Positions 1 to 9,220 of a stretch of DNA of 64,000 bases are shown here, piece after piece. Source of the stretch: Azospirillum lipoferum (GTDB lineage: Bacteria > Pseudomonadota > Alphaproteobacteria > Azospirillales > Azospirillaceae). The notes beneath the pieces are model-generated. The model was not told where the DNA came from, did not search any database, and saw only the letters and a list, made by a program, of their open reading frames with translations. The number at the start of each line of letters is the position of its first letter. Position 1 is the stretch's first letter. Location: the NCBI RefSeq assembly GCF_024170005.1, contig NZ_JALJXJ010000001.1:558001-622000 (forward strand). Direction: 5' to 3'. A program made the position numbers and the translations under genes.

Positions 1-960
1 CTGGGCGCCAATGCCTATTGGGGTCACCGCAACCTGTTCGGCGGGGCGGAGCAACTGCGGGTCGGTGTCGATGTCGGGCGAGTCGCCGGCTCAAGTGGCG
101 GCACGTCGAGCAAGAGCAACGACCTGCCGGACCTGCGCTTCAGCGTCAATTTCCGCAAACCCGACTTCCTGGCGGTGAAGCAGTCGCTGCTGGTCAACTT
201 CGCCGTGGTCAACGATCAGCCGCCGGCCTACAGCCGTGTCGCGTCGGAACTGACGGTGAAACTGGAACGGCCGCTGACCGACCAGCTGACCGTCAGCTAC
301 GGCCTGACCGGCGAGCGTGGGCGGGTCCGGACGGAGGACACCACCTATCAGACCTCCTTCATCGGTGTGCCGTTGGGCGCGGCCTGGAACGGCACCGACA
401 ATCTGCTGAACCCGACATCCGGTCAGCGGGCATCCTTGCAGGTGACGCCTTGGTTCCCGGTCGGCGGTGATACCAAGTCGCCCTTCACCTCGGTGCTGCT
501 GAACGGCTCCACCTATTACGATCTCGGCAAGGACGGGCGCTATGTCGCCGCGGCGCGGATCGGGCTGGGAAGCATCCTCGGCACATCGCTGACCGATATA
601 CCGCCGGATCACCGCTTCTATGCGGGTGGGGGCGGGTCGGTGCGCGGTTACGGCTTCCAGAAGGCGGGGCCGCGCGACCGCTATGACGATCCTGTCGGCG
701 GCCGGTCGCTGTTCGAGATCGGGGCGGAGCTGCGCATCAAGGTCACGGAAAGCATCGGCGTGGTGCCCTTCGTCGATGCCGGCACGGTCTATGACAAGGC
801 CTATCCCGACTTCAGCGAGCCTTTGCGCGTCGGTGCCGGGCTGGGGCTGCGCTACTACACCGACTTCGGCCCGCTGCGCGTCGATGTCGGCGTTCCGCTG
901 AACCCCGCCAGCGGCGATGCGCGCTGGCAGTTGTATCTGAGTTTGGGGCAGGCGTTCTGA
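1..960 (+). CDS. tamA: TamA-like Omp85 outer-membrane protein, C-terminal part
   Basis: The reading frame is open from the first base, so the start lies outside the window; 319 residues are visible. They look like an Omp85/BamA-superfamily beta-barrel: alternating amphipathic strands, a GGGGSVRGYGFQ motif typical of the barrel-lumen VRGF/Y signature of Omp85 proteins, and a C-terminal strand ending in Phe, the usual outer-membrane insertion signal. The tamB gene follows in the same direction about 80 bp later, which argues for TamA rather than BamA. TamA is the outer-membrane half of the translocation and assembly module. The N-terminal POTRA domains cannot be seen. Confidence 0.88.
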   Translation: MGANAYWGHRNLFGGAEQLRVGVDVGRVAGSSGGTSSKSNDLPDLRFSVNFRKPDFLAVKQSLLVNFAVVNDQPPAYSRVASELTVKLERPLTDQLTVSYGLTGERGRVRTEDTTYQTSFIGVPLGAAWNGTDNLLNPTSGQRASLQVTPWFPVGGDTKSPFTSVLLNGSTYYDLGKDGRYVAAARIGLGSILGTSLTDIPPDHRFYAGGGGSVRGYGFQKAGPRDRYDDPVGGRSLFEIGAELRIKVTESIGVVPFVDAGTVYDKAYPDFSEPLRVGAGLGLRYYTDFGPLRVDVGVPLNPASGDARWQLYLSLGQAF

Positions 961-1041
961 TGGCGCAATTTCGTCTCAATCATTCGGGACGATGACCATT
1001 TATTGCGGTTAGGACTTGGGTGGCTGGTGAAAGGGTATGGT

Positions 1042-4000
1042 GTGACGGCGGTTCGCTTCCTTCTGGTCGGTCTGACGATCCTTGGCGGCCTGCTGGCCGG
1101 TCCGCAGCCCGCTCGGGCCTTCTCGCTGTTCGCCGGCGATACCGCCCGTGAATGGCTGACGGAGAAGATCGAGGGCGCGGTCGAATCGCCGGACATGCAT
1201 CTGAAGCTGGGCACCATCGACGGCAGTATCCCCACCGACTTCACCATCGCCACCGTCACGCTGGCTGACAGCCAGGGCGTCTGGCTGACCATCGACCGGC
1301 TGCATGTGGTGCTGTCGCCGTCCGCTCTCTTCATGCGTAGCGCCAGAATCGACGCGCTGGAGGCGGCCTCCATCAAGGTGACCCGCGCGCCGGTCAGCAC
1401 CCAGCCGGCGGCGCCCTCCGACCCCAATGCTCCGCTTTTGCCCAGCCTGCCGGTCGACATCGACCTGAAGAAGCTGCTGGTGGAGCGGCTGGAACTGGCG
1501 CCGGGGCTGTTGGGCGAGCAGGCGGTGCTGCGTATCGCCGGTGCCCTGGCGCTGGAGCACAGCGGCGGGGCGGTGAACGCCAACCTGTCGGTGGCGCGCA
1601 TCGACGACAAGCCCGGCAAGGCCGATCTGGTCGCCGCCTTTGATCCCGGCAAGAACGCGCTGACCCTGTCGGTCAACGCGTCGGAACCAGCTGGCGGCGT
1701 CATGGCCCGCACGCTGTCGATCCCCGGCCTGCCGCCCGTCGAGCTGGCGCTGAAGGGCGATGGCACGCTGGACGACTGGACCGGCAAGCTGACCGCCATG
1801 GCCGGCGAGGCGGCTTCACCCGCCGGCACGCTGAACGCAGACGCCGCCATCAAGAAGCTGCCGGAGGGGCACGTCCTGACGCTGGCAGCCGGCGGCAACT
1901 TTGCGCCGCTGATCGCCGGGCTGGCAGGCGATACGGTGACGCCGCTGATCGGCCCCAGCCCGACGCTGAACGCCACTGTGTTGCGGGCACCATCCGGCGC
2001 CATCAGCCTGCGTCCGCTGGCGCTGACCGTCGCCGCTGCGAACGCTACGGTGAATGGCGATGTCGCCGCCGATTACAAGAGCCTGAACCTGCACTGGCGC
2101 TTGCAGGCCGGACCGGACTCCACCCTGCACCCGCTGGTGCCGCTGTCCTGGCGCGAGGGAGTGGTGGAGGGTTCCGCCGAAGGAACGCTGAATGCGCTGA
2201 ACGTCGCGGTGAACGCCACCCTGCGTGACCTTGCCGCTGACGATCCGGCGCTATCCAGCCTTACCGGGTCGGAAACCATCCTGACTGCCAAGGCGCAGAT
2301 CGACACCGGTAGCGGCCGGATCGGGCTGGAGACGTTGGCGCTGACCGCTGCCGCCGCGCGGGCCGAGGCGAAGGGAAATGTCGACGGCTGGGGCCAGACT
2401 GTCGATCTGACGCTGAGCGCGAGTGCCGACGATCTTGCTCCCCTGTCGGGACTCGCCGGCCGGCCGCTGGCCGGTGCGGTGGTGTTGAGCGGGCCGGTGA
2501 AGCGCGTTGCCGACGGCACGCTGACCGCCGACCTGACCGGCAGCCTCGACCGCCTGTCCACCGGCACGCCGGCCGACGCGATGCTGGGTGACAAGGCGAC
2601 GCTGGCGCTGGCGGCGCGGATGGAGCCGGGCGGCGCCATGCGGCTGAGCAATCTGTCGGTTGATGGCCGCAACGGCAAGCTGAGCGGCAACGCGGCTCTC
2701 GTGGACAACAAGGTCGATGCCCGCACCACCCTGACCGTAGCGAAGCTGGAGCCGCTGGGAAGCGCGCTCGGCACGCTGATGTCGGGGGCAGCGACGCTGG
2801 AAGCGACCGCCCGCGGCCCGCTCGACGCCATCGAGGCGCAGGCGACGCTGAATGCCCGCGACCTCGTGGTGCAGGGGCGCCGGCTGGGTGCCACCGAGGC
2901 GAAGGCGACCGCCGCCGGGCTGCCGGCCACGCCGAATGGCATGGTCTCGGCACGGACCAGCCTGGACAATACGCCGCTGTCGGTGGATGGACGCTATGCC
3001 CTGCGCGAGCAGGCGTTGCGGCTGGACGGGCTAACCATCGCCAATGGGACCAACCGCATCACCGGACAGGCGCAAGTGGCGCTCGACACACTGCTTGCCA
3101 CCGGACGGCTGGAGGGCAAGCTGCCCAACCTGAACGGCCTGTCGGAACTGGCCGGGATGCCGCTCGGCGGCGGGGCAAGCTTCACCTTGGCACTGGACGG
3201 CAAGGGCGGCAAGCAGGCGGCCAACCTGAGCGCCGACGCCAGCAACCTGCGGGTGGAGGGGCAAGCTGGACCGCTGCTCACTGCCCGCCGGCTGACCGCC
3301 AAGGCCGATGTCGCCGATGCGCTCGGCATTCCCAGCGGCAAGGCGCGGGTGGAGATGACCGAAGGCAACGCTGCCGGCAATGATCTGCGCAGCGTCACCG
3401 CATCCGTCGACGGGTCGCTGACCAAGGCATCTTTCCAGGCCAATGCCGCGGGAGCGGGTGCGCAGCCGATCTCGCTGGATCTCGCCGGCGGGATGACGCG
3501 CGAGGGCGAGGCAACTCGCATCCGGCTCGACCGGTTGCAGGCGCGCTATGCCGGGCAGGATCTGCGGACGACGGCGCCAGCCACCATCCTGCTGGCCGAG
3601 CGCCGGTACGAGGTGAAGGAACTGCGGCTGTCGTCGGGCAACGCCCGTCTTGCCGCCGACCTCGGCTTGAACGGCGATCGGCTGAGCGGCGAACTGACGG
3701 TCGACCGCTTGCCGCTGGCGCTGGCGAAGCTGGCCAGCCCGACGCTGGCGTTGGATGGAATCGCCAATGCGCGGGCGTCGCTCGGTGGAACGCTGCGCAA
3801 CCCGCGTGCCGATGCCACCTTGCGGGTCAGTGGCCTGAAGGCACAACAGACCACCCAGGCTGGGCTGCCGGGCATCGATGCGATGCTGGACGCCCAATGG
3901 CGTGACCGTCGGCTGGCGCTGAACGGCCGGATCGCCATGCCGAAGAATGCCGGCACGCTGACCGCCACCGCCGCCCTTCCCCTGGTGATGGATCCCGACA

Positions 4001-5370
4001 GCTATGCCGTCAGCGTGCCGCCCAAGGGCGCGATCGAGGCGGCGGTGAACGGCACGGTGGATCTGTCGCTGGCGAACGACCTGCTTTCCGCATCTGGCGA
4101 CCGGGCGCGCGGATCGCTGCGGCTGGATGTGCGCGCTGGCGGGACGGTGGAAAAGCCGTCGCTCGGCGGATCGGTGGTGCTGGCGAACGGGCGCTACGAG
4201 AATCGGGCGTCGGGAGCGGTCATCACCAACATCGAAGCGCGGCTGGCCGGCGACGGCGACGTCTTCACCATCCAGAGCTTCCGTGGTCGGACCCGCAATG
4301 GCGGTGCCATCAGCGCCAGTGGCGTCATCCGTCCGGGTGCTGCCGCCGACCGGCAACTCGACATCGCACTTCAGGCCGACAATGCCCGGCTGGTGGAGAT
4401 CGATCTGGTGACGGCGGAGATCGGAGCGAACCTGACCCTGACCGGCGGGTTCGCCAACGCCCGGCTGGCCGGGCCGGTCGACATCCGCCGAGCCGAAATC
4501 CAGGTGCCCGACCGCATGCCGGCCAACGTCGTCGACCTGAAGGTGACGGAGGTCGGCAAGAGCCGCCGTGCCCGCGGGACGACGCAGGTGTCGACCGCCG
4601 GCGGTACCCGCCGCGTGCCGCAGCCGGCGGAGACACCACCAGCCGCGACACCGTTCGTGCTGGCGCTGGACATGACGGTCAATGCGCCGAACCAGATCTT
4701 CGTGCGAGGCCGTGGGCTGGATGCGGAACTCGCCGGCAGTCTGCGCGTCAAGGGCACCGCCGCGGCGCCGGAGGTGACCGGCCGCTTCAACATCCTGAAG
4801 GGTAGCCTGAACCTGCTGGCGAAGAATTTCGAGTTCAAGCGCGGCGTCTTCGATTTCGACGGTACCCAGCCGATCGACCCGCGGCTCGATCTCCTGGCGG
4901 AGGCGACGGCCAACGGCATCACCGCCGATGTCGTGGTCAGCGGCACCGCCCGCCAGCCGAAGATCGAACTGACCTCCCCCCAGGGACTGCCGCAGGACGA
5001 GGTCCTGGCCGGCGTGCTGTTCGGCAAGTCGGTCGGCGACCTGAGTGCGGCGGAAGCGGTGCAGCTTGCCCAGTCGGCGGCGTCGCTGGCGGGGGTCGGC
5101 GGCGGAGGAGGCGGCATCCTGGACAAGGTGCGCCGCGGCCTTGGCGTCGACCGTTTGGACTTCACCCAGGGTGAGAACGGCAAGGGCGGGGCGGTGCAGG
5201 CCGGCCGCTATGTCAGCGACCGCGTCTATGTTGGCGTCGAACAGGGCATCGGTGCCAACCAAAGCCGCGCCAAGGTCGAGGTCGACATCACCAAGAATCT
5301 GAAGGGCACCGCCTCGGTCGGGGCCAATTCGGAGACGAAGTTCGGGGTGGTGTATGAGAAGGATTATTGA
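1042..5370 (+). CDS. tamB: TamB, inner-membrane-anchored translocation and assembly module protein
   Basis: This protein of about 1,440 residues has an N-terminal hydrophobic anchor (VRFLLVGLTILGGLLAG), then a very long periplasmic region of repetitive beta-rich sequence full of L-x-L and GxL patterns. The C-terminal 350 or so residues match the TamB/DUF490 domain (for example FNILKGSLNLLAKNFEFKRG). The size fits TamB. It is thought to bridge the periplasm to TamA and move lipids or outer-membrane proteins, and the tamA-tamB order supports the call. I chose the GTG at 1042 because GAAAGGG lies about 8 nt upstream. An in-frame TTG at 1003 would add 13 residues and has a poorer site. Confidence 0.9.
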   Translation: MTAVRFLLVGLTILGGLLAGPQPARAFSLFAGDTAREWLTEKIEGAVESPDMHLKLGTIDGSIPTDFTIATVTLADSQGVWLTIDRLHVVLSPSALFMRSARIDALEAASIKVTRAPVSTQPAAPSDPNAPLLPSLPVDIDLKKLLVERLELAPGLLGEQAVLRIAGALALEHSGGAVNANLSVARIDDKPGKADLVAAFDPGKNALTLSVNASEPAGGVMARTLSIPGLPPVELALKGDGTLDDWTGKLTAMAGEAASPAGTLNADAAIKKLPEGHVLTLAAGGNFAPLIAGLAGDTVTPLIGPSPTLNATVLRAPSGAISLRPLALTVAAANATVNGDVAADYKSLNLHWRLQAGPDSTLHPLVPLSWREGVVEGSAEGTLNALNVAVNATLRDLAADDPALSSLTGSETILTAKAQIDTGSGRIGLETLALTAAAARAEAKGNVDGWGQTVDLTLSASADDLAPLSGLAGRPLAGAVVLSGPVKRVADGTLTADLTGSLDRLSTGTPADAMLGDKATLALAARMEPGGAMRLSNLSVDGRNGKLSGNAALVDNKVDARTTLTVAKLEPLGSALGTLMSGAATLEATARGPLDAIEAQATLNARDLVVQGRRLGATEAKATAAGLPATPNGMVSARTSLDNTPLSVDGRYALREQALRLDGLTIANGTNRITGQAQVALDTLLATGRLEGKLPNLNGLSELAGMPLGGGASFTLALDGKGGKQAANLSADASNLRVEGQAGPLLTARRLTAKADVADALGIPSGKARVEMTEGNAAGNDLRSVTASVDGSLTKASFQANAAGAGAQPISLDLAGGMTREGEATRIRLDRLQARYAGQDLRTTAPATILLAERRYEVKELRLSSGNARLAADLGLNGDRLSGELTVDRLPLALAKLASPTLALDGIANARASLGGTLRNPRADATLRVSGLKAQQTTQAGLPGIDAMLDAQWRDRRLALNGRIAMPKNAGTLTATAALPLVMDPDSYAVSVPPKGAIEAAVNGTVDLSLANDLLSASGDRARGSLRLDVRAGGTVEKPSLGGSVVLANGRYENRASGAVITNIEARLAGDGDVFTIQSFRGRTRNGGAISASGVIRPGAAADRQLDIALQADNARLVEIDLVTAEIGANLTLTGGFANARLAGPVDIRRAEIQVPDRMPANVVDLKVTEVGKSRRARGTTQVSTAGGTRRVPQPAETPPAATPFVLALDMTVNAPNQIFVRGRGLDAELAGSLRVKGTAAAPEVTGRFNILKGSLNLLAKNFEFKRGVFDFDGTQPIDPRLDLLAEATANGITADVVVSGTARQPKIELTSPQGLPQDEVLAGVLFGKSVGDLSAAEAVQLAQSAASLAGVGGGGGGILDKVRRGLGVDRLDFTQGENGKGGAVQAGRYVSDRVYVGVEQGIGANQSRAKVEVDITKNLKGTASVGANSETKFGVVYEKDY

Positions 5371-5430
5371 GGGAGAGGGCCGGGGCTAGCTGGTCCAGAT
5401 ATGATGCGGCATCGGCAATGGCGGTGACGG

Positions 5431-5742
5431 TCAATGGAGAAGCCTTGCCGTGCCGGTCACGCGCTGGACCGTATCGGCGTCGCTCAACCGTTCGCCCAGC
5501 GCCAACAACTCGTCGGACAGCTTGCGGTTGGCGTCGGTCAATTCTTGGATGCGGGTCTGCGCCGCCTGCTGCTGCTGGGACAGGGTCGCCACCGTCTCCG
5601 TCAGCTTGCGGATTTGCTGGGACTGGCGAGCTGCCGCCTCGTTCTGGCTGCGGCGGATCGATCCGACGGCCACCAGCACGACAAGGCTGATGGTCACGCC
5701 GGCCGCAATGGCGACGATGCTGACCCCGGTGAACCAGTCCAT
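5431..5742 (-). CDS. Small membrane-anchored coiled-coil protein, unknown function
   Basis: The predicted 103-residue protein has one N-terminal transmembrane helix (about residues 4-27, TGVSIVAIAAGVTISLVVLV) followed by a long charged, Gln-rich coiled coil (about residues 32-85). It lacks any catalytic motif and I do not recognise the family. The start at 5742 is preferred because GGCGGAAG lies about 10 nt upstream; an in-frame ATG at 5763 would add seven residues. It converges on tamB. Envelope scaffolding is conceivable but unproven. Confidence 0.6.
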   Translation of the reverse strand: MDWFTGVSIVAIAAGVTISLVVLVAVGSIRRSQNEAAARQSQQIRKLTETVATLSQQQQAAQTRIQELTDANRKLSDELLALGERLSDADTVQRVTGTARLLH

Positions 5743-5799
5743 GGGCGCAAAGCTTCCGCCCATTTCACTTATTGGTCAAGCAGCCTGGCAATCCATAAA

Positions 5800-5841
5800 C
5801 GCAACGGACCCGGCGCCGCGCCGGGTGCCGGGTCCGTTGCG
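5800..5841 (-). terminator. Strong intrinsic hairpin downstream of the 5861-6196 gene
   Basis: The arms at 5800-5814 and 5827-5841 form a perfect 15-bp GC-rich stem with a 12-nt loop. Read on the minus strand it sits 20 nt after the stop of the 5861-6196 gene. The following bases (TTTATGG) are only weakly T-rich, so termination is likely but not certain. Confidence 0.65.
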
Positions 5842-5860
5842 ATAAAAACTATTGGTGGCG

Positions 5861-6196
5861 TCAGCCCACTGAGCCGCTGACCGGACGCTCCGCCTTCATG
5901 CGCAGTTCCTTCAGGTGATCGCCGAAGGCGCGCAGGACCGGCATGATCCGCTGGGTCTGGTCGGTGGTGACGTGGGCGTCCGTCTTCAGCACGATGGTCG
6001 GCGCCTCGGCCATCAGGCGCTTGGCGCGCATCGGACCGACCTTGTCGTCGAGGAACATGGCCATGCCCATCAGGATGCCCAGCGTAACGTCGTCCGGAGC
6101 CTTGGGCAGGGCCAGGACTTCATGAAGTTCGTTCAACAGCGTGTAGGCGACGATGGAGGTGCGTTCGATGGTGTCGACGTCGGCGGCCATGGGCAT
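5861..6196 (-). CDS. Conserved-looking 111-residue cytoplasmic protein, unknown function
   Basis: The 111-residue protein has no signal peptide and no membrane segment. It appears mostly helical, with Met-rich helices (LGILMGMAMFLDD) and charged C-terminal helices (LRAFGDHLKELRMKAE). I do not recognise the family. Codon use resembles its neighbours and a strong terminator follows, so it is probably a real single-gene unit. The 200-bp upstream region (6197-6397) holds an AT-rich patch at about 6318-6345 that may contain its promoter. Confidence 0.6.
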   Translation of the reverse strand: MPMAADVDTIERTSIVAYTLLNELHEVLALPKAPDDVTLGILMGMAMFLDDKVGPMRAKRLMAEAPTIVLKTDAHVTTDQTQRIMPVLRAFGDHLKELRMKAERPVSGSVG

Positions 6197-6397
6197 CGGG
6201 CGGGTCCTCGGGAAACGTTCGGAAGAAACGTTGCGGGTGAGACGCTGGCGGGTGACGCGGGAAGGCGTCCCGTGGGGCGCCAGCGCTTGCGAAATCCGTC
6301 GTGTCCCGAGGGTAATCGTCAGTTTATAACCAAAGTGTTAACCAAACGCCGCCCGAGTCGCCCGAGTCGCATTTTTCCGAGTCGCAATCTTCCGTTC

Positions 6398-7324
6398 TCA
6401 TCGTTTTCCGCTGCTGCGCGCCTTGGTCGAAAGCGACAGTTCTGCAACCTCCTCTCGCGCGCTGCTGACGAGGCCGGCCGACTGGACGACGTCACGGTTG
6501 AACGGATGATAGGTCTGCGCATAGACGCCGCGGATCTTGGTCACATAGTCCTGCGTCTCGCGATAGGGGGGGATGCCCTTGTACTGAAGCACCGCCCCCT
6601 CGCCGGCGTTGTAGCCGGCCAGCGCATAGGCGACGTTGCCGTCGAAATAGGCCAGCAGCCAGCGCAGATACTTCATGCCGCCGCGCAGGTTCTGTTCCGC
6701 GTTGAAGGGATCGGACACGCCGAAGCGTTCCGCCGTCTCCGGGATCAACTGCATCAGCCCTTGGGCGTTTTTGTTCGACACGACGTCGATGCGATAGCCG
6801 GATTCGACCGCAATGACCGCCAGCACCAGATCAGGGTCGAGGCCATAGGTCGGCGCCATCTTCTGCACCATGGCGCGGATTTCGGCCGGCGGCTTGCGGA
6901 TGATGCCCCAGCGCAGGTTGGGCGGTTCGCAGCGGTCGGGTGTCTTAACCGTTCCGCCGGCGCTGCCGACCAGACGTTCCGCCTGCTCGTTGCCCAATGC
7001 GGCGGCCTTGCGTAGCCAGGCTCGGCCCAAGTCGGCATCCTTGGACACGCCGCCCAACCCTCCCATGTGCATGCGCCCCGCCATCAGCGCGGCGTCGGCG
7101 TAATCCTGCCGGGCGGCCCTGCAATAGAGCGATAAGGCCAGTCGCTGGTCGGCCTTCACTCCGTCGGCGCGTTCGTAATGCTGCGCCAGTTCGTACTGGG
7201 CGCGGGCGCTGCCCTTGCTCGCCAGGGCTTCCAGTGCTGCGACGGTCTTTTCGGCGATGCTGGCGCTGGCCGGTACCGAGGCCAACAGACCGGGCAGGAG
7301 TGCCGCCGCCGCGAGTGCCGCCAT
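6398..7324 (-). CDS. Lytic transglycosylase with Sel1-like repeats
   Basis: The 308-residue secreted protein would cleave peptidoglycan glycan strands. An Ala-rich signal peptide ends near ASVPASA. Residues of about 30-130 hold Sel1/TPR-like repeats (ARAQYELAQHYERADG, ALMAGRMHMGGLGG). The C-terminal half is an SLT domain with the catalytic Glu in AVIAVESGYR, then NAQGLMQLIPETA and ALAGYNAGEGAV. The ATG at 7324 gives a clean signal peptide but has no clear ribosome-binding site. An in-frame GTG at 7420 follows AGGGGGG at good spacing and would add a 32-residue basic extension. The open frame runs on to 7702, but that part looks non-coding. Confidence 0.85.
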   Translation of the reverse strand: MAALAAAALLPGLLASVPASASIAEKTVAALEALASKGSARAQYELAQHYERADGVKADQRLALSLYCRAARQDYADAALMAGRMHMGGLGGVSKDADLGRAWLRKAAALGNEQAERLVGSAGGTVKTPDRCEPPNLRWGIIRKPPAEIRAMVQKMAPTYGLDPDLVLAVIAVESGYRIDVVSNKNAQGLMQLIPETAERFGVSDPFNAEQNLRGGMKYLRWLLAYFDGNVAYALAGYNAGEGAVLQYKGIPPYRETQDYVTKIRGVYAQTYHPFNRDVVQSAGLVSSAREEVAELSLSTKARSSGKR

Positions 7325-7994
7325 GCGCGTGTTGCAGATTGGGCGTTTGGTATTGCGCCGTGAAGTTGTCGAAGCGTGCGGCGCGGACGATGTACCGCAA
7401 AGGTTCGTGTGGCCTTCCACCGGACCCCCCTGTATGATTTTCTTCAAGCTTTCGGAGACCATCAAAAGGTTGGGAGCAGATCTCTCTGGGAGGACGCCGT
7501 TGCACCCAACTGGCTGAGTGACGGGCATGGCGGCATAAGCCGAAACGGAACGCCGGTTGCCGGGAAATACATCGCCGTAACTGGTTGATGTGGCGCTGCC
7601 AATAAAAAATATATAGGCCGATCGACTGGTGTCGGTCGGTCTTTTTCTTTTCATGTTGGTCATGCGTCCTCCAATCGACTTGGAGAAATAACCAACGACC
7701 AAGTTTTAAGCCAATGCCCGAACGGTGATTGGACTGGGATAGCCGGGGTACTCTAGGGGTTAATTGTCTCCATTGTATGACCCACTAGCCTTTTTCCCAA
7801 CTGGCAGCTCCTTTGTGCGCTCATTACGTACGGATCGGGCCAGATAATCGGCTGCGAAATTCGACGGCCCCGGACGATGGAAACTCTCCGTTGTCCGGGG
7901 CCGTCGCGCCGGAGGCCCCGGCAAAGCCATCCGCACCCACGATGCGGGCGGCGGCGCCGTGGCGAACGGCATTGAAGGAGGCATCGTTTTACCG
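7325..7994. other. 670-bp intergenic region between divergent genes
   Basis: No convincing gene was seen. It must carry the promoters of the leftward transglycosylase and the rightward sigma factor. It also contains an orphan terminator-like hairpin at 7615-7648 that neither flanking gene explains. Confidence 0.5.
7615..7648 (+). terminator. Orphan terminator-like hairpin
   Basis: The arms at 7615-7626 and 7631-7642 form a 12-bp stem with two G-U pairs and a TGGT loop. The plus side continues as TTTTTCTTTT. On the minus strand the stem is followed by TATATATTTTTT, so it could act both ways. No annotated gene ends nearby on either strand, so an unannotated short transcript is possible. Confidence 0.55.
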
Positions 7995-8822
7995 ATGGCG
8001 AACCACGTCGCGACCACCTTGAGCCACCGACTGCGCGTTCCGGCCGAGCCGGTGCCCTTCGGCGCCGAGGCCGTTGGCCGGACCCGTTCGGATGGCCTGC
8101 CGACGTACCTTGACCAAGACACTGCTGATGCCAGGGCCGATGCCAGGATGGAGACCCATTTGACTGTCCATGCGGAGGCCAGGAGGGCCAAGGCCAGCAG
8201 CGAGATCGACGAGGCCCCGGCCGATGTCGATGCCCCTGATGCTGAAGTTGCCAACGTTGACGTTGCTATCGAAGCTGCTGAGGAAGAAGAGTTCCACCCC
8301 GATCCCAACGCTCCGCCGGATCCGGCGGTAATCCGTCAGATCGAGGAGGAGATCCCGCGCCTTCGCCGTTTCGCCCGCGCTATGGTGCGCGACGCCACGC
8401 TGGCCGACGATCTGGTGCAGGAATGCCTGGAGCGCGCGCTGTCGCGGCTGCATCTGTGGCGCCCCGGCACCAACCTCCGCGCTTGGCTGTTCACCATCCT
8501 GCGCAACCTGCACATCAACGGCGTGCGCCGCCGCCAGCCGGTGGTCGACATCGATGCGGAGGCACAGGCCGCCATCGGCGCCGCTCCCGGTTCGCAATTC
8601 GTGCGGATGGAACTGCGCGACCTGCGCCGCGCGCTGGCCCTGCTGCCGAACGAGCAGCGCGAGGTGGTTCTGCTGATTGGGCTGGAGGGCATCTCCTACA
8701 ACGAGGCGGCCGACATCCTGGGGATTTCCATCGGTACCGTGAAATCGCGCCTGTCCCGCGGTCGCCGCGCCCTGCGGCTGCTGATGGAGGGGCAGAACCC
8801 ATCGGACGACACGGACGCCTGA
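7995..8822 (+). CDS. ECF-family RNA polymerase sigma factor with acidic N-terminal extension
   Basis: Region 2 is clear (IPRLRRFARAMVRDATLADD, then LRAWLFTILRNLHIN), as is region 4 with its helix-turn-helix (LLPNEQREVVLLIGLEGISY, then AADILGISIGTVKSRLSRGR). The core resembles alphaproteobacterial EcfG-like sigmas, but no NepR or PhyR gene is adjacent, so the group is uncertain. The first 110 or so residues are unusual: Ala/Asp/Glu-rich and probably disordered, making this 275 residues instead of the usual 180 or so. The ATG at 7995 follows GAAGGAGG by 12 nt; a GTG at 7959 is the alternative. A terminator follows at 8847. Confidence 0.88.
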   Translation: MANHVATTLSHRLRVPAEPVPFGAEAVGRTRSDGLPTYLDQDTADARADARMETHLTVHAEARRAKASSEIDEAPADVDAPDAEVANVDVAIEAAEEEEFHPDPNAPPDPAVIRQIEEEIPRLRRFARAMVRDATLADDLVQECLERALSRLHLWRPGTNLRAWLFTILRNLHINGVRRRQPVVDIDAEAQAAIGAAPGSQFVRMELRDLRRALALLPNEQREVVLLIGLEGISYNEAADILGISIGTVKSRLSRGRRALRLLMEGQNPSDDTDA

Positions 8823-8846
8823 ATTCGATCGCCTGGTGAAATTCGT

Positions 8847-8876
8847 GGGGTGTCCGGTCGCCGGGCACCCCTTTTC
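8847..8876 (+). terminator. Intrinsic terminator after the sigma factor gene
   Basis: GGGGTGTCCGG pairs with CCGGGCACCCC across a 3-nt TCG loop (one G-U pair), followed by TTTT at 8872-8875, 25 nt after the sigma factor stop. Confidence 0.8.
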
Positions 8877-9052
8877 ATGATTGTCGACGACGGCCACAGG
8901 CGAAGAAGAAAGGCGGCGTCCACGTCGGATGCCGCCGGAGGCAGGGACAATCGAGATTCCGCCCGGGCTCGCCGGCGCTGACGTCGTCTCTGGAGGAGAG
9001 CGTGTTGCAGTGTCAGGAGATGCTGCGATCAACCGGCCGGTTTGCCGCTTCC

Positions 9053-9217
9053 CTACCGTCGCCGAACCAGACCCATGATCAGGCTGATGGCGAACAGGAC
9101 CAGGAACAGGAAGAACAGGATCTGCGCGATGCCGGAGCTGGCCGACGCGATCCCACCGAACCCGAGCGCGCCGGCGATCAGCGCGATGACGAAGAAAACG
9201 AGAGCCCAATAAAGCAT
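9053..9217 (-). CDS. DUF1328 (YtjA-type) small membrane protein
   Basis: This 54-residue peptide begins [20 protein letters not shown] and ends GLVRRR, with two hydrophobic segments split by a Gly/Ala/Ser-rich turn ([12 protein letters not shown]). Both the sequence and the size match the DUF1328/YtjA family, tiny inner-membrane proteins of unknown role often seen in stress contexts. GGAGG lies 5 nt upstream of the ATG at 9217; an adjacent ATG at 9220 is too close to it. The gene is transcribed toward the ECF sigma gene. Confidence 0.9.
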   Translation of the reverse strand: MLYWALVFFVIALIAGALGFGGIASASSGIAQILFFLFLVLFAISLIMGLVRRR

Positions 9218-9220
9218 CAT

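Noticed and set aside
3031..5262. 743-codon open frame on the minus strand opposite tamB
   Set aside because: Same effect: long antisense frame in GC-rich DNA with no protein-like pattern.
6322..6344. Possible CtrA box upstream of the 111-residue gene
   Set aside because: One TTAACC is present but the partner is TTAT at 8-bp spacing, so it does not fit TTAA-N7-TTAA.
7325..7702. N-terminal extension of the lytic transglycosylase to 7702
   Set aside because: The extra residues look non-coding and precede a clear signal peptide; only the GTG at 7420 deserves mention as an alternative start.
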